A DNA stretch of 42,947 nt. Source: Candidatus Hermodarchaeum yapensis (GTDB taxonomy: Archaea > Asgardarchaeota > Hermodarchaeia > Hermodarchaeales > Hermodarchaeaceae). A program made the translations under genes and the position numbers. The notes beneath the pieces were generated by a model. It was not told the DNA's origin. It ran no database searches and was given only the letters and a program-made list of their open reading frames with translations. Location of the stretch: the NCBI GenBank assembly GCA_016840405.1, contig JAEOSK010000023.1:1-42947 (forward strand), given 5' to 3'. This document shows positions 1 to 8,754 of the stretch, one piece after another; the first letter of the stretch is position 1, and every line of letters starts with the position of its first letter.

Positions 1-7
1 GTTCAAT

Positions 8-1336
8 ATGTTGAAACCAAAAGTTGGTCTGATCACGCTCTCCTTAGAGCGCGAAAGAACTGATATCGCGGAGCAAGCCCATAAGGAACTGCTCAAGGCT
101 TTGAAAACTCAACCATTGGATGTTGTACCCCAGAAGAAACTCGTTTTGACCATGGAGGATACTGTTAGAGTAGCCGAAGACATGTTCCACAATCATATCC
201 AGTGCATCATCTATAATATCGGCACGTGGATTTACGCACCCATGGTTGTATCAGCTGTTCAAGCCTCTGGACTTCCGAGCATCGTTTATGGTTATCGAAG
301 TCCAGCAGCCTTTAGTCTTGTTGGTGCGGCCATTACTCATGGAAGCCTTGATGAGCTGGGACTGCAACACCGCTTTGTCTATGGTGAGCCAGATAATCCC
401 ACCATCCTCGCAGCTATTACGAGTTATTGTAGGGCTGCTATGACTTTTGATAATCTCAGTCGTAACAAAGCAGTTGTGATTGGTGGTAAGACCATGGGAA
501 TGGTTACCGCAGCAGTGGACTACAGTCAGATGAAAGATATCTTTGGCACCGAAATTGAGCATGTGGATATGTTACGATTGTATTTGGGGGCTCAAAATAT
601 CCCTCCCCAGCAGGTAAAGGACAAGATGGCATGGGTGAAGAAAACCTTTGGCTCAGTCAACGTGTCAGATGAGATTTTAGAACGAAGTGTCCGACTGTAT
701 TTTGCATTAAAAGATGTGATGGAAACAGAGGGGTATGCTTTTGGCGGGTTTAAATGTCAACCCGAATTCATCGAGAATTACGTTAGTGGATGCTTTCCTA
801 TTTCTTTGTTAATCAACGAAGGTATCATGATGTCCTGTGAAGCGGATATGAATGCTGCCTTTACTATGCGTATTCTTCACCTATTGACTGGTGAGCCTGT
901 GCTTTTCGCTGATGTCAACGATTTGGATATGGATACAGGCAACTTGCGGCTTGTTAACTGTGGCACCATAGCATCAGATATGGCGAAAACCCCTAAGGAT
1001 GTGGATTGGAACCCTCAGTATGAGTACATGGGGAAGGCAAGTGGAGCCTGTCCAACTTTTTGTTGCAAGGAAGGAGCGGTCACTCTAGCACGATTAAGCC
1101 GTGTGGCTGGAGAATATGTGATGCAGATAGCCAACGGAACAGCTTACGTTCAAGAAAAAGAAACGTTCAAGGAGGCCAGGGAACGATGGCCACACGCCTT
1201 TATTACTTTAGATGGTGACCCTGATCTCTTCGTACAACACCTGCGATCAAATCACATGCACATGGTGTACGGTGATGTTGTCGAAGAACTCTTCGACCTC
1301 TGTGAGATTCTGGGAATTGAACCCATCTATACCTAA
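8..1336 (+). CDS. L-fucose/L-arabinose isomerase-family protein
   Basis: A 442-residue protein of the FucI/AraA-like sugar isomerase superfamily, which interconverts aldoses and ketoses with a bound divalent metal. The C-terminal half shows the family pattern: E278 in SCEADMNAAF, an acidic block at 302-307 (DVNDLD), a Cys-rich ACPTFCC stretch near 353, and His416/His418 in SNHMHMVYGD. These acidic and His positions match expected metal ligands. The N-terminal half is a Rossmann-like alpha/beta region. It is shorter than E. coli FucI (about 590 residues), like many uncharacterised archaeal and bacterial relatives, so the substrate cannot be named. It converges with the flavodoxin gene 12 bases downstream. 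The ATG lies 7 bases inside the window, so its promoter is not visible. Confidence 0.75.
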   Translation: MLKPKVGLITLSLERERTDIAEQAHKELLKALKTQPLDVVPQKKLVLTMEDTVRVAEDMFHNHIQCIIYNIGTWIYAPMVVSAVQASGLPSIVYGYRSPAAFSLVGAAITHGSLDELGLQHRFVYGEPDNPTILAAITSYCRAAMTFDNLSRNKAVVIGGKTMGMVTAAVDYSQMKDIFGTEIEHVDMLRLYLGAQNIPPQQVKDKMAWVKKTFGSVNVSDEILERSVRLYFALKDVMETEGYAFGGFKCQPEFIENYVSGCFPISLLINEGIMMSCEADMNAAFTMRILHLLTGEPVLFADVNDLDMDTGNLRLVNCGTIASDMAKTPKDVDWNPQYEYMGKASGACPTFCCKEGAVTLARLSRVAGEYVMQIANGTAYVQEKETFKEARERWPHAFITLDGDPDLFVQHLRSNHMHMVYGDVVEELFDLCEILGIEPIYT

Positions 1337-1348
1337 TCTTAACATGTC

Positions 1349-1816
1349 TTACTTGATGTGCGCTATAAAAGCTTCAAGATCGCTATTATAATCGCCTTCT
1401 TTGAAACGTTTCTCAGTGATGCCAAAGGTGCCTACAAGCTCTGATTCATGAGTCATTGCCTTCAATTGGGGGAAAATTTCCCTATATCCCTCGCTTTGTG
1501 AGCAGATATAAAACGCGACTCGTTTCCCTTTTAAATTGACTGAATTCAAGTAAGTGCGGAGAGGTGGTATGAGCCTACCTGCCCATATGGGGGATCCAAT
1601 TACGATGGTGTCATAGTCCTGAGGGTCTTTTTCGAACTCAATTTCAGTGAGCTTTTCCCCTATAGAGTCACGACCCGCTCGAAGCCAGTTAAGAAAGCCT
1701 TTACGTTTTTTCTTATCGATAATCACATCGATATCGGCAGAAAGTGCTTGAGCAATAGCGTCTCCAATGGTTTTGTTATTTCCAGTTCGAGAATAATATA
1801 CGACAAGATATTTCAT
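1349..1816 (-). CDS. Flavodoxin-like protein
   Basis: A 155-residue single-domain flavodoxin. The FMN phosphate-binding loop is at the N-terminus (YYSRTGNNKT, about residues 7-16). The second FMN loop is visible as VIGSPIWAGRLIPP near 72-85, with a Trp able to stack on the isoalloxazine ring. The length is normal for a short- to mid-chain flavodoxin or the flavodoxin part of a quinone reductase. It would act as a cytoplasmic one- or two-electron carrier. It is the last gene of a minus-strand series that includes quinone-biosynthesis enzymes, although 134 bases separate it from the MenA-like gene, so it may have its own promoter. Its redox partner is unknown. Confidence 0.85.
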   Translation of the reverse strand: MKYLVVYYSRTGNNKTIGDAIAQALSADIDVIIDKKKRKGFLNWLRAGRDSIGEKLTEIEFEKDPQDYDTIVIGSPIWAGRLIPPLRTYLNSVNLKGKRVAFYICSQSEGYREIFPQLKAMTHESELVGTFGITEKRFKEGDYNSDLEAFIAHIK

Positions 1817-1950
1817 AGAACCACTAGATGGGCAATTTCCTAAGGCTTCTAAAAATATTGTGACCCCACTAATTATTGTTTGGACAAAGAGAGGTTTGGA
1901 TGCTTTAGGAAAGTAGTTTTCTGATCTGTAAAATTTGAAGTAAGAAGAAA

Positions 1951-3012
1951 TTATCTATTGGATTTCATGGCTTTTGCTTGTCTGTGTATTCGCCATGAAA
2001 TTAGGGCACTAATTATGAAACCTAAGATTCCTGCTACAGCTACGACTGGTAGAATTAGGTGAGATGTCAAAAATATACTGAGTCCAAAAAAGACATACGC
2101 CAAGGTTAGTGTAATACCTGTTATCAGATGATTGAGTATTGTGGAAACATTAGCAGATATCATAGCCATTGGATTATTGCACTCTTTGAGAGCATATCGT
2201 GCCCCAAGTATACCTAAGGGTATGGTGGAAAAAACAATGAGCGAAAAGGAATTAGTGAAACGAAGAAGTACAGCAAAGACCACTATCAAGTAGACTAGGA
2301 CCAGAAGCGCAACATAGAGTTTTGAAGCACGCTTCCGACCCAACCGAACGACCAATGTATGCTTTCCAGCATCACGATCTGCATTGAAATCAGCGAATTC
2401 ATTGATGTAAAGTATTCCAGAAACAAGAAGCGCAATAGGGAGAGAGACTATAATTGGTTCCAATGCAATGATTTGAGCTTGTGTGAAAAAAGCGCCCAAA
2501 GTTAGGAATATGCCAAAGCAAATTCCAATTATGATTTCTCCAACTCCTCGGCTGACAAATTTGAATGGAGGTGCGGTATAGAAGAAAGCGAGAAAAATTC
2601 CGAGAAGACCCAGAATCAGGATAAAGAATCCTCGAGTGAATGTGAGGTATATTCCAATGATTGCCCCGATGCTGAAAATGATTATTGAGCCAGCGAGAAC
2701 TGCACGGGGGGAGAGGAGACCCTCTTGAATCATTCGGCTTCCACCTGTAAAAGGTCGAATAAATTCAATGTTGATGTTATCTGACCCTTGATGATAATCC
2801 CAATAGTCATTGACGACATTTGCCCCCAGATGAATACTTACACCACCTAACAAAGTGAGAAGGAAGACATCCCAAAGAAAGAAACCCGTTGTTCCCCACG
2901 CGATTGCTGTTCCTAATATTATTGGTACTATTGAAGCTGTTGTAAATGGAAGACGTAGTTCTCTAATCCATACTCGAGCTTTACTCGGACGGTTTTCGTT
3001 AATTTCACGCAA
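1951..3012 (-). CDS. UbiA-family prenyltransferase, MenA-like
   Basis: A 353-residue polytopic membrane protein of the UbiA superfamily. The first Asp-rich motif is N65-VVNDYWDYHQGSD with D69, D72 and D78. The second is NEFADFNADRDAGK near residues 203-217. These bind Mg-diphosphate of the prenyl donor. About eight or nine hydrophobic segments are present. The NDYWDYxxGSD form and the neighbouring long-chain polyprenyl diphosphate synthase 33 bases upstream favour prenylation of a naphthoquinone precursor (MenA, menaquinone synthesis) over archaeal lipid or heme O synthesis; that assignment is inference. The protein is somewhat longer than typical MenA (about 300), with an extra hydrophobic C-terminus. 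Confidence 0.85.
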   Translation of the reverse strand: MREINENRPSKARVWIRELRLPFTTASIVPIILGTAIAWGTTGFFLWDVFLLTLLGGVSIHLGANVVNDYWDYHQGSDNINIEFIRPFTGGSRMIQEGLLSPRAVLAGSIIIFSIGAIIGIYLTFTRGFFILILGLLGIFLAFFYTAPPFKFVSRGVGEIIIGICFGIFLTLGAFFTQAQIIALEPIIVSLPIALLVSGILYINEFADFNADRDAGKHTLVVRLGRKRASKLYVALLVLVYLIVVFAVLLRFTNSFSLIVFSTIPLGILGARYALKECNNPMAMISANVSTILNHLITGITLTLAYVFFGLSIFLTSHLILPVVAVAGILGFIISALISWRIHRQAKAMKSNR

Positions 3013-3045
3013 TCTTAGGGCTCCTACTTGTATCTTAAGGGAACT

Positions 3046-4107
3046 TTAGAATTCTCGTTGAACCACGAATTCAGCTAATCGTTCGAGGAGATCCTTGTTT
3101 TTGAACTTATATCCTTGAAGGGCCGCTTTAGCAAGATTAGCATAACTTTGGGCTAGTTGCATGGTATGTTCGATGGCCTCGTGTTGTTTGATTATTATCA
3201 GAACTTCGTTCCAATTGTTGGTATTTAATGCGTGAAGGCAGTTTTCACTCTGATCTTTCGAACATTGCTCTAAAGCAAACATGAGGGGATAATTTCCACG
3301 TTTCAATCTTAGATCTGACAACGTGGTTTTTTTAATTTCCTGATATTTGACCTGGATGTCAAGGATATCGTCTTTGAGTTGGTAGGCAATACCGATAAGA
3401 GTACCATATCTTGCAAGAGCCGTCTGTTGATCGCCTGTGGCTTCTCCGACAATTGACCCGTTACGTGCTGCTTCTTCCAGAAATACCGCTGTTTTCCGTT
3501 CAATCATTTTCAAATATTCTTTTGTTGTAAATTCTTTCTCCAGTGAAGGAGAGATGAGGAGATCAAAGACTTCACCTTCACACATACGCACGCCTCCAGC
3601 ACCGATGTTTGCAACAAGTTCTGGAGAGCCATGAGTACCGATTAAATGAAATGCTTGGGCGATTAGAAAATCACCTGCAAGAATTGCTAAATCGTGACCG
3701 AATTTTTTATGGACAGTAGGAACGTCACGTCGGAGTTCATCCTTATCGATGATATCATCATGAATAAGACTCGCTGTCTGTAGCAACTCAACAGCAACAG
3801 TGAACGGGAGGACTTTGTCAATTGATCCTCCAACTGCCTCACAACTGAGTAAAGTCAATAGTGACCGGAGCCGTTTTCCCCCTGCAATAATGAGGTGATG
3901 GGCAGCTTTGTACAGAACTTCTGGTTCTCCTTTTATGTTTTGAAGGTATTCAAGTATCGCTTGATTTATTAGAACAAGTCGTGCTTGGATTTGTTCACTT
4001 TCCAGGTAACCTTTGACATCACCTGTTGCTGTTCTTTTGCCTGGAGATACTGTTGATTGTGAAGTGGACGGAGGTTTATTGGTCGACATTGAGTCGCGAT
4101 TCGTCAT
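3046..4107 (-). CDS. Long-chain polyprenyl diphosphate synthase
   Basis: A 353-residue trans-isoprenyl diphosphate synthase that condenses isopentenyl diphosphate onto an allylic primer. It has the first Asp-rich motif HDDIIDKDELRR (D117, D118, D121), the GGKRLR substrate loop at 76-81 and the second Asp-rich motif QLKDDILD (D246, D247, D250). The residues four and five positions before the first motif are small (Ser113, Ala112), which in this family permits products of C20 or longer. The first 35 residues are Ser/Thr-rich and not conserved, and Met7 could be the true start. It sits just upstream of the MenA-like gene, consistent with making the quinone side chain; a role in membrane lipid or carotenoid precursor supply is also possible. 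Confidence 0.92.
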   Translation of the reverse strand: MTNRDSMSTNKPPSTSQSTVSPGKRTATGDVKGYLESEQIQARLVLINQAILEYLQNIKGEPEVLYKAAHHLIIAGGKRLRSLLTLLSCEAVGGSIDKVLPFTVAVELLQTASLIHDDIIDKDELRRDVPTVHKKFGHDLAILAGDFLIAQAFHLIGTHGSPELVANIGAGGVRMCEGEVFDLLISPSLEKEFTTKEYLKMIERKTAVFLEEAARNGSIVGEATGDQQTALARYGTLIGIAYQLKDDILDIQVKYQEIKKTTLSDLRLKRGNYPLMFALEQCSKDQSENCLHALNTNNWNEVLIIIKQHEAIEHTMQLAQSYANLAKAALQGYKFKNKDLLERLAEFVVQREF

Positions 4108-4246
4108 TCATTAAAAGCCCCTTTGTACTAATTCATGGTGTTTGTTTATTATATTTAATCAAATTATGAGCATTAGTTTGCAAAAAGCCCTCGCCTAAGA
4201 ATATATTGTAGTTCTTAATGAATCGTCCTTTTGGATTAACTTGATT

Positions 4247-5452
4247 TCAAAATGAAGATAGTAACGCAAGTAGTTTTACAAACGTTTTGGAAGCAAATCT
4301 TACTGGAAATGGAAGTCGACAACGAATCAGTTTTTGTAAATATCTAGGTCCTGCTAGCCGCATACACCAGTCGGTAAGACTGTCAGAGATCATAATTTTG
4401 TCAGCAATTCGGAGAATACCTAAAGCGGATGATAATTCCTCTCCAAACTCGGTTTTCCAAGCTGCTTCATACCAGCATAGTGGTTGATTTTGATGTATAT
4501 GCTGAGCTGCGGCAATTCCAGCAAGTTCTCCGCCACCTAGCGCTGTTGGGATTCCGCCTCCATTTGAGGCCATTACATGACCTGCGGCATCACCAACAAG
4601 TAAGACCGAGTCAGAATAGGTCTTAGAAAGTGGTCCACCCATAGGGATGATTGCTCCAGATTTTCGGAGGATTTTTCCTTTTTTCATCCGTTGAATGTTG
4701 GCAGGATGTGAAGAAATGAACCGTTGAAGATAGGAAAAAGCGTTTTCTGAAGTGAATGTAAATGCTCGACGAAAACCCAGCCCAATGTTTACCATTGTTT
4801 CACTTTTGGGAATGACCCAAGCATAGCCGCCAGGGGCGATTTGATGACCGAAATACATCTCCGTCGTGTTTGGGTCACATTCAATATTCGTCATGACGAA
4901 CTGGATAGCTGGAGACAAATCATGAGCCTTATTTTGATAGGATGCCCCAATGGACTGGGCTATTCTCGATTGGGCTCCATCAGCTCCGATTATTACCTTT
5001 GCGTTGATTATTTGTCGTCCGGATTTATTGCGTAGAATGAGTAGGTTAGAGTCTGTTCGTCTAATCACAGTTGTTTGTAAGTGTATATGTGCGCCTTCGG
5101 CTTCGGCTTGCTCTGCAAGATAGGGATCATATTTTGCACGGTCAATAATATTCGAAATGAGACTGAACTCAAATTGGTGGTTGGAAGGAGATGAAAGCAT
5201 CAGCTTTGAAGTTCGATTGGTTATGAATTTTTTAGGCACATCCGCGAGCCGCGCAATCCGTGCCGAGTTAGGGAAGATATTCTTCAATTCTTCTGGAATG
5301 GGAAGGAATTCACCACATTGGACTGGCTTACCAATATGATTGCGACTATCAAACACAATGGTTTTCAAACCATGTTGTGTTGCCACTTTGGCTGCGATAC
5401 AACCAGCTGGTCCTGCTCCAACAATTGCAACATCGTACGAGCCAGTGGACAT
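4247..5452 (-). CDS. Geranylgeranyl reductase-family flavoprotein
   Basis: An FAD-dependent oxidoreductase of about 401 residues. It has the N-terminal dinucleotide fold VAIVGAGPAGCIAA and the second FAD signature LLVGDAAGHVMASNGGGIPTA in the C-terminal half. This is the GGR/ChlP/MenJ family, which saturates isoprenoid double bonds in archaeal lipids or quinone tails. The ATG at 5452 is chosen over the TTG nine bases upstream because GAGGAA lies just ahead. It follows the sulfide:quinone-oxidoreductase-like gene by about 60 bases and precedes the polyprenyl synthase, so partial saturation of a menaquinone tail is a plausible role (inference). An archaeal lipid GGR cannot be excluded from sequence alone. 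Confidence 0.82.
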   Translation of the reverse strand: MSTGSYDVAIVGAGPAGCIAAKVATQHGLKTIVFDSRNHIGKPVQCGEFLPIPEELKNIFPNSARIARLADVPKKFITNRTSKLMLSSPSNHQFEFSLISNIIDRAKYDPYLAEQAEAEGAHIHLQTTVIRRTDSNLLILRNKSGRQIINAKVIIGADGAQSRIAQSIGASYQNKAHDLSPAIQFVMTNIECDPNTTEMYFGHQIAPGGYAWVIPKSETMVNIGLGFRRAFTFTSENAFSYLQRFISSHPANIQRMKKGKILRKSGAIIPMGGPLSKTYSDSVLLVGDAAGHVMASNGGGIPTALGGGELAGIAAAQHIHQNQPLCWYEAAWKTEFGEELSSALGILRIADKIMISDSLTDWCMRLAGPRYLQKLIRCRLPFPVRFASKTFVKLLALLSSF

Positions 5453-5512
5453 ACGATTCAATTCCTCTTATATAAAAGGGTGATATTTGGACTTGTAAAG
5501 TAATTGTTTGGA

Positions 5513-6721
5513 TTAAATTGGTTCTTCGATGAAACACTCCCGCGCATCTTCACCGAAGTATCGATCAAACAGCCATTCGAGTGAACCGCCAACTGCAGTC
5601 CAATACATTTGAGCAAATGCTTTCTTCATCAGTAGGTTTCGTCGAGTTGGTTTAGCATCTTTAGCAGCTTTGTCATAAGTTGAGATGACAAACAGGGCTT
5701 TACCATATCCAACATCCATGGGACAATGAGTGCGTCCCGTAAATTTACATCGTTCTCCAGTTTGTCTGATATCTGCGATGATGTTCCGGGCAACTACGAC
5801 GGCTTCAAGGTGCGCAGTAACTCCAGACTTAGATGTTCGTAAATCAGCCACATCACCAATGGCATACACGTTTTTTTGACCGTTGACTAGCAATGTGTAT
5901 TTATCTGTTGGAATCCAACCATCTTCATCCCCAATTTTAGAATCAATAATTGCTTGAGGAGCTTTATGAGGGGGAACTACAAACATGGCTTCGAATTCTA
6001 AATCTGTGCCTTCCAAAGAGTAAATTATCTTTTTTTCAGAATCAACTCGGTCGATGTTGAAGAATGGATGGATAATAATTCCCCGTTCTTTGAAATGGCG
6101 CTCGATAGTATTACTGATTGTCGGATCAGGATAAGGTCGAGATATCGGTGTAATGAAATGAATCTCGACATTATCTTTTAATTTCCTTTTCTTGAAAAAT
6201 TCCTCGAGAAGAAAAGCCGCTTCAACGGGCGCTGGAGGGCACTTATGAGGAAATGCACTAACACCTACTACAACTTTGCCCTTCCTGATTTCTTGGATTC
6301 GTTCCCAAACTTTCAAAGCATTTTCCTGCGATGAGTGAAAATCCAAATTTGCTTCATCAAACCCAAGAATTTCATCCCGAGCAATTTTCGACCCTACTGC
6401 AATAATAAGATCATCGTAAATGTACGTCTTGTTAGATTCCGTTATCACCTTATTATTTGTGAAATTAATTTTAGTGACCCTATCAATGCTGAAGTTAATT
6501 CGCTTGTGAAGCAATTTCTTTTCCGGTCGCACAATCTTTTCTGGTTTCATCCCCTTGAAACTTGTATACAATAGATTTGGTTGAAAAACATGGTTTCCAT
6601 CTTCATCAAGCAATGTGATTTCCACATCACCCTTCATAATCTCAGCCCCGAGTTCACGAGCTAAAAGATTAGCTACTAGAGTTCCAGCTGTTCCTCCACC
6701 TAAAACGAGAATTCGTCGCAT
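5513..6721 (-). CDS. Sulfide:quinone oxidoreductase-like flavoprotein
   Basis: A 402-residue pyridine-nucleotide-disulfide-family flavoprotein closest in pattern to SQR and flavocytochrome c sulfide dehydrogenase subunits. It has the FAD fold ILVLGGGTAGTLVA, the ATG motif equivalent DDLIIAVGS near 103-111, and the C-terminal FAD signature NVYAIGDVADL near 284-294. Two family redox cysteines are visible: Cys161 in PHKCPPAP and Cys333 in THCPMDVG. The third cysteine of classical type I SQR is not obvious. The C-terminal amphipathic region would touch the membrane and quinone. A TusA-like gene ends 10 bases upstream, supporting sulfide or sulfane-sulfur oxidation into the quinone pool. NDH-2-like activity is a less likely alternative because both Cys are kept. 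Confidence 0.85.
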   Translation of the reverse strand: MRRILVLGGGTAGTLVANLLARELGAEIMKGDVEITLLDEDGNHVFQPNLLYTSFKGMKPEKIVRPEKKLLHKRINFSIDRVTKINFTNNKVITESNKTYIYDDLIIAVGSKIARDEILGFDEANLDFHSSQENALKVWERIQEIRKGKVVVGVSAFPHKCPPAPVEAAFLLEEFFKKRKLKDNVEIHFITPISRPYPDPTISNTIERHFKERGIIIHPFFNIDRVDSEKKIIYSLEGTDLEFEAMFVVPPHKAPQAIIDSKIGDEDGWIPTDKYTLLVNGQKNVYAIGDVADLRTSKSGVTAHLEAVVVARNIIADIRQTGERCKFTGRTHCPMDVGYGKALFVISTYDKAAKDAKPTRRNLLMKKAFAQMYWTAVGGSLEWLFDRYFGEDARECFIEEPI

Positions 6722-6731
6722 TGTTCGGCAC

Positions 6732-6977
6732 CTATTGTTTCTTCGCGGTGATTTTTACCGATGCCCGAATGACTCCTGCATTCTCCTCGAGGCCAATGAG
6801 TTCATTCTTGGTCGCCCGAACCCATGCGTTGATATCTGAGGTAAAAGCAGAATCTGTAGCCAAGATATCTAAAATATCGCCATTCTGAGCTTTTCTATAC
6901 GCTCGCGCTACTTCTGTTATTGGACCAGGACAAGCCATTCCACGGCAATCAACGAGTATAGTTCGGGGTTCAGTCAT
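6732..6977 (-). CDS. TusA-family sulfur carrier protein
   Basis: An 81-residue protein with the TusA/SirA motif DCRGMACPGPITE near the N-terminus. The Cys of CPGP is the persulfide carrier. The start is taken at the ATG at 6977, preceded by GGTGG about seven bases upstream, rather than the in-frame ATG 30 bases earlier. It is immediately upstream of, and co-directional with, the sulfide:quinone-oxidoreductase-like gene, with a 10-base gap. That suggests it carries sulfane sulfur produced or consumed by that enzyme; a role in tRNA thiolation or molybdenum cofactor sulfuration is also possible for this family. Confidence 0.9.
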   Translation of the reverse strand: MTEPRTILVDCRGMACPGPITEVARAYRKAQNGDILDILATDSAFTSDINAWVRATKNELIGLEENAGVIRASVKITAKKQ

Positions 6978-7116
6978 CTTTTTCCACCAATTTTTCTGTG
7001 CCCGCATCAGAAATTCTCATATAACAACTTTCTCCACTTGCATTATTGGAATTTTTCTCATATAATTAAACGGGGAAAACCATTTTTCACCTCGAATGCT
7101 CGAAAGAAATCGCGAA

Positions 7117-7884
7117 TCAATTGAACAGAGTATTATAAAAAGTAATGAGAAGAAATCCGAGTAAAACTATGCCTAGCATAAATGGGATTAGTAACATCGT
7201 CCAAAACGCAAAGCCGGACCAAAAGGTTAGTGTAAAAAATAAACTAATCGCAACTGTAATCGGTATCTTTGGAAAATCTTTGATTTCCATTTTTAATGAA
7301 ATCACCAAAACCGTAGAAACACCAAAACCAGTAAAAAACCAACCAGCAAAATTGGATAACGGCACTCCATAATAGAATCTTGGAGTTATCCATATCTAAA
7401 TACCAAGGTAAACAAGAATCGGATCGATTATGAAATCAATTATTACAAGAAGGAACGCACTGAGGAGAATGATTTTCCAAGGCTTCTGTAAATACTGAGT
7501 TACTATTGTCACTGTTCCCAAGACAAGTGGAAAAAAGGCAAAAGGGACTGCAAATGGAACTACCCCTAGAATCTTAATTCCAAGTAAATCAGAGTAAAAA
7601 AAATGCCCATAAGGAAACCCCGTTAAAACTCCCATCCCCTCGATGAATAAAGTAAGTATTACGAGAGTTGAAATAATCACAGATGAGTTTTTTGCACCTG
7701 CCTATTAGTAGAAAAAGTGCAAAGAGGGTGGAGCTACAATAACCACAATAGAGTTGAATAAAACCAAGGGAACCATGACTGGAAGAAAAAAGAAGAAATA
7801 GCTTATTACATATGACCCAAGAATGAATAAACCAAACCGAAAAATGATCGGTGTGAAGAATAGCTTTCTTGTTAATGTTGTAAT
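7117..7884 (-). pseudogene. cruF: Broken cruF-like carotenoid hydratase (DUF422/Caroten_synth family)
   Basis: Three adjacent reading segments on the minus strand together spell a CruF/bisanhydrobacterioruberin hydratase-like membrane protein. The central segment (7396-7680) has the signature EGMGVLTGFPYGHFFYSD and DFIIDPILVYLG; the last (7117-7395) has FYYGVPLSNFAGWFFTGFG. The middle and last segments are in the same frame, separated only by a TAG at 7396-7398, where the family pattern LG-aromatic-W-x-W expects Trp (TGG). Upstream, the same frame meets TAA-TAG at 7702-7707. A neighbouring frame there reads as hydrophobic LFALFLLIGRCKK and could be rejoined at an A6 run (7688-7693), so two opposite frameshifts are likely. 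No ATG/GTG/TTG start follows the lyeJ stop. It is either a true pseudogene or a low-quality assembly patch. Confidence 0.8.
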
Positions 7885-8744
7885 TAGAGTATCACTATTT
7901 TTGGTATGGTAATTGTGAAGAAGAGAATTAATCCGAAAATCGCGTTCCAGTAGGGAAATAGCCAATAAATCCTCTCAAGATTAGCACTTCGTCGAAGCAA
8001 GAGGTAGAATGGAATAGCGGGATAAACGAACATTAGTACACTCCAAGGAGGATTCCATGGTACAATGAACACAAGGATAATTGCAAATATAAGCCAGAAT
8101 GTAAAGCAGAGAATGAGAGAGGGAATCAAATTAATTAGAACTGCAGTTGTTGTAACATTTGCTCGTTTATCTGCTTCGATGTCTGGAACTGCTGAGAAAA
8201 GGTGCATGGCTGAGGTCCACATAAAAGCAGCAAAAAGTGGAAGAATCGGTGGAATAAATAATTGTAGTTGGTAGAAGGCGAGAATTGCTGGGATGACATA
8301 GAGGAAATTTGACATAAAGTCAAGGAATGGACGAGCCTTGAACCGAATAGGTTTGGCACTATACAAGAAGGAAAGTATCAAGAAGATGACAAAGAGAAGT
8401 CGGGCTATGTTATCCGGTTGAAAAACCATGAGAATAAGTCCATAAACGAAAGCGATGATAATTAACGATATCAGGTTGCGTCTATCTTTCGTTGTCACTC
8501 GATATTCTTTATCATCCTTTTTCGGGTTGAAAATATCAGTATCTTCATCATAGTAATCATTAACACCATAAAGGAAGATATTCGCAGGGAACATGAAAAA
8601 GAAAAGATGGAATGCAAAGAACGGTGTAAGAAATTGACCAACTGTGGTCAACCCGATAACGAAGCCAATAAGATAAGTTCCACCAAGATATAGCCAAAAC
8701 CGTGGACGAGAGATCCGAAAAGCAAGGCGAGTAATACTACTCAA
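7884..8744 (-). CDS. lyeJ: Lycopene elongase, UbiA-family C50 carotenoid prenyltransferase
   Basis: A 286-residue polytopic UbiA-family protein. The first Asp motif, NIFLYGVNDYYDEDTDIFNPKK (N62, D63, D66, D70), has the FNPKK extension typical of lycopene elongases (LyeJ/CrtEb/LbtBC) rather than MenA or UbiA. The second motif is VPDIEADKRA. About eight or nine membrane segments are predicted. In haloarchaea such enzymes add a C5 unit to each end of lycopene and can hydrate the product, leading to bacterioruberin. It lies 10 bases downstream of the CrtI-like gene at 8755 and directly upstream of the cruF remnant, which is the haloarchaeal crtD-lyeJ-cruF order. Family-level function is well supported; exact substrate is inference. 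Confidence 0.85.
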   Translation of the reverse strand: MSSITRLAFRISRPRFWLYLGGTYLIGFVIGLTTVGQFLTPFFAFHLFFFMFPANIFLYGVNDYYDEDTDIFNPKKDDKEYRVTTKDRRNLISLIIIAFVYGLILMVFQPDNIARLLFVIFLILSFLYSAKPIRFKARPFLDFMSNFLYVIPAILAFYQLQLFIPPILPLFAAFMWTSAMHLFSAVPDIEADKRANVTTTAVLINLIPSLILCFTFWLIFAIILVFIVPWNPPWSVLMFVYPAIPFYLLLRRSANLERIYWLFPYWNAIFGLILFFTITIPKIVIL

Positions 8745-8754
8745 TATTTTTTCC

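Noticed and set aside
7396..7398. Pyrrolysine insertion at the TAG in cruF
   Set aside because: Other lesions (tandem stops, frame changes, no start) lie in the same gene and no PYLIS-like hairpin or pyl gene is seen here; decay or assembly error is simpler.
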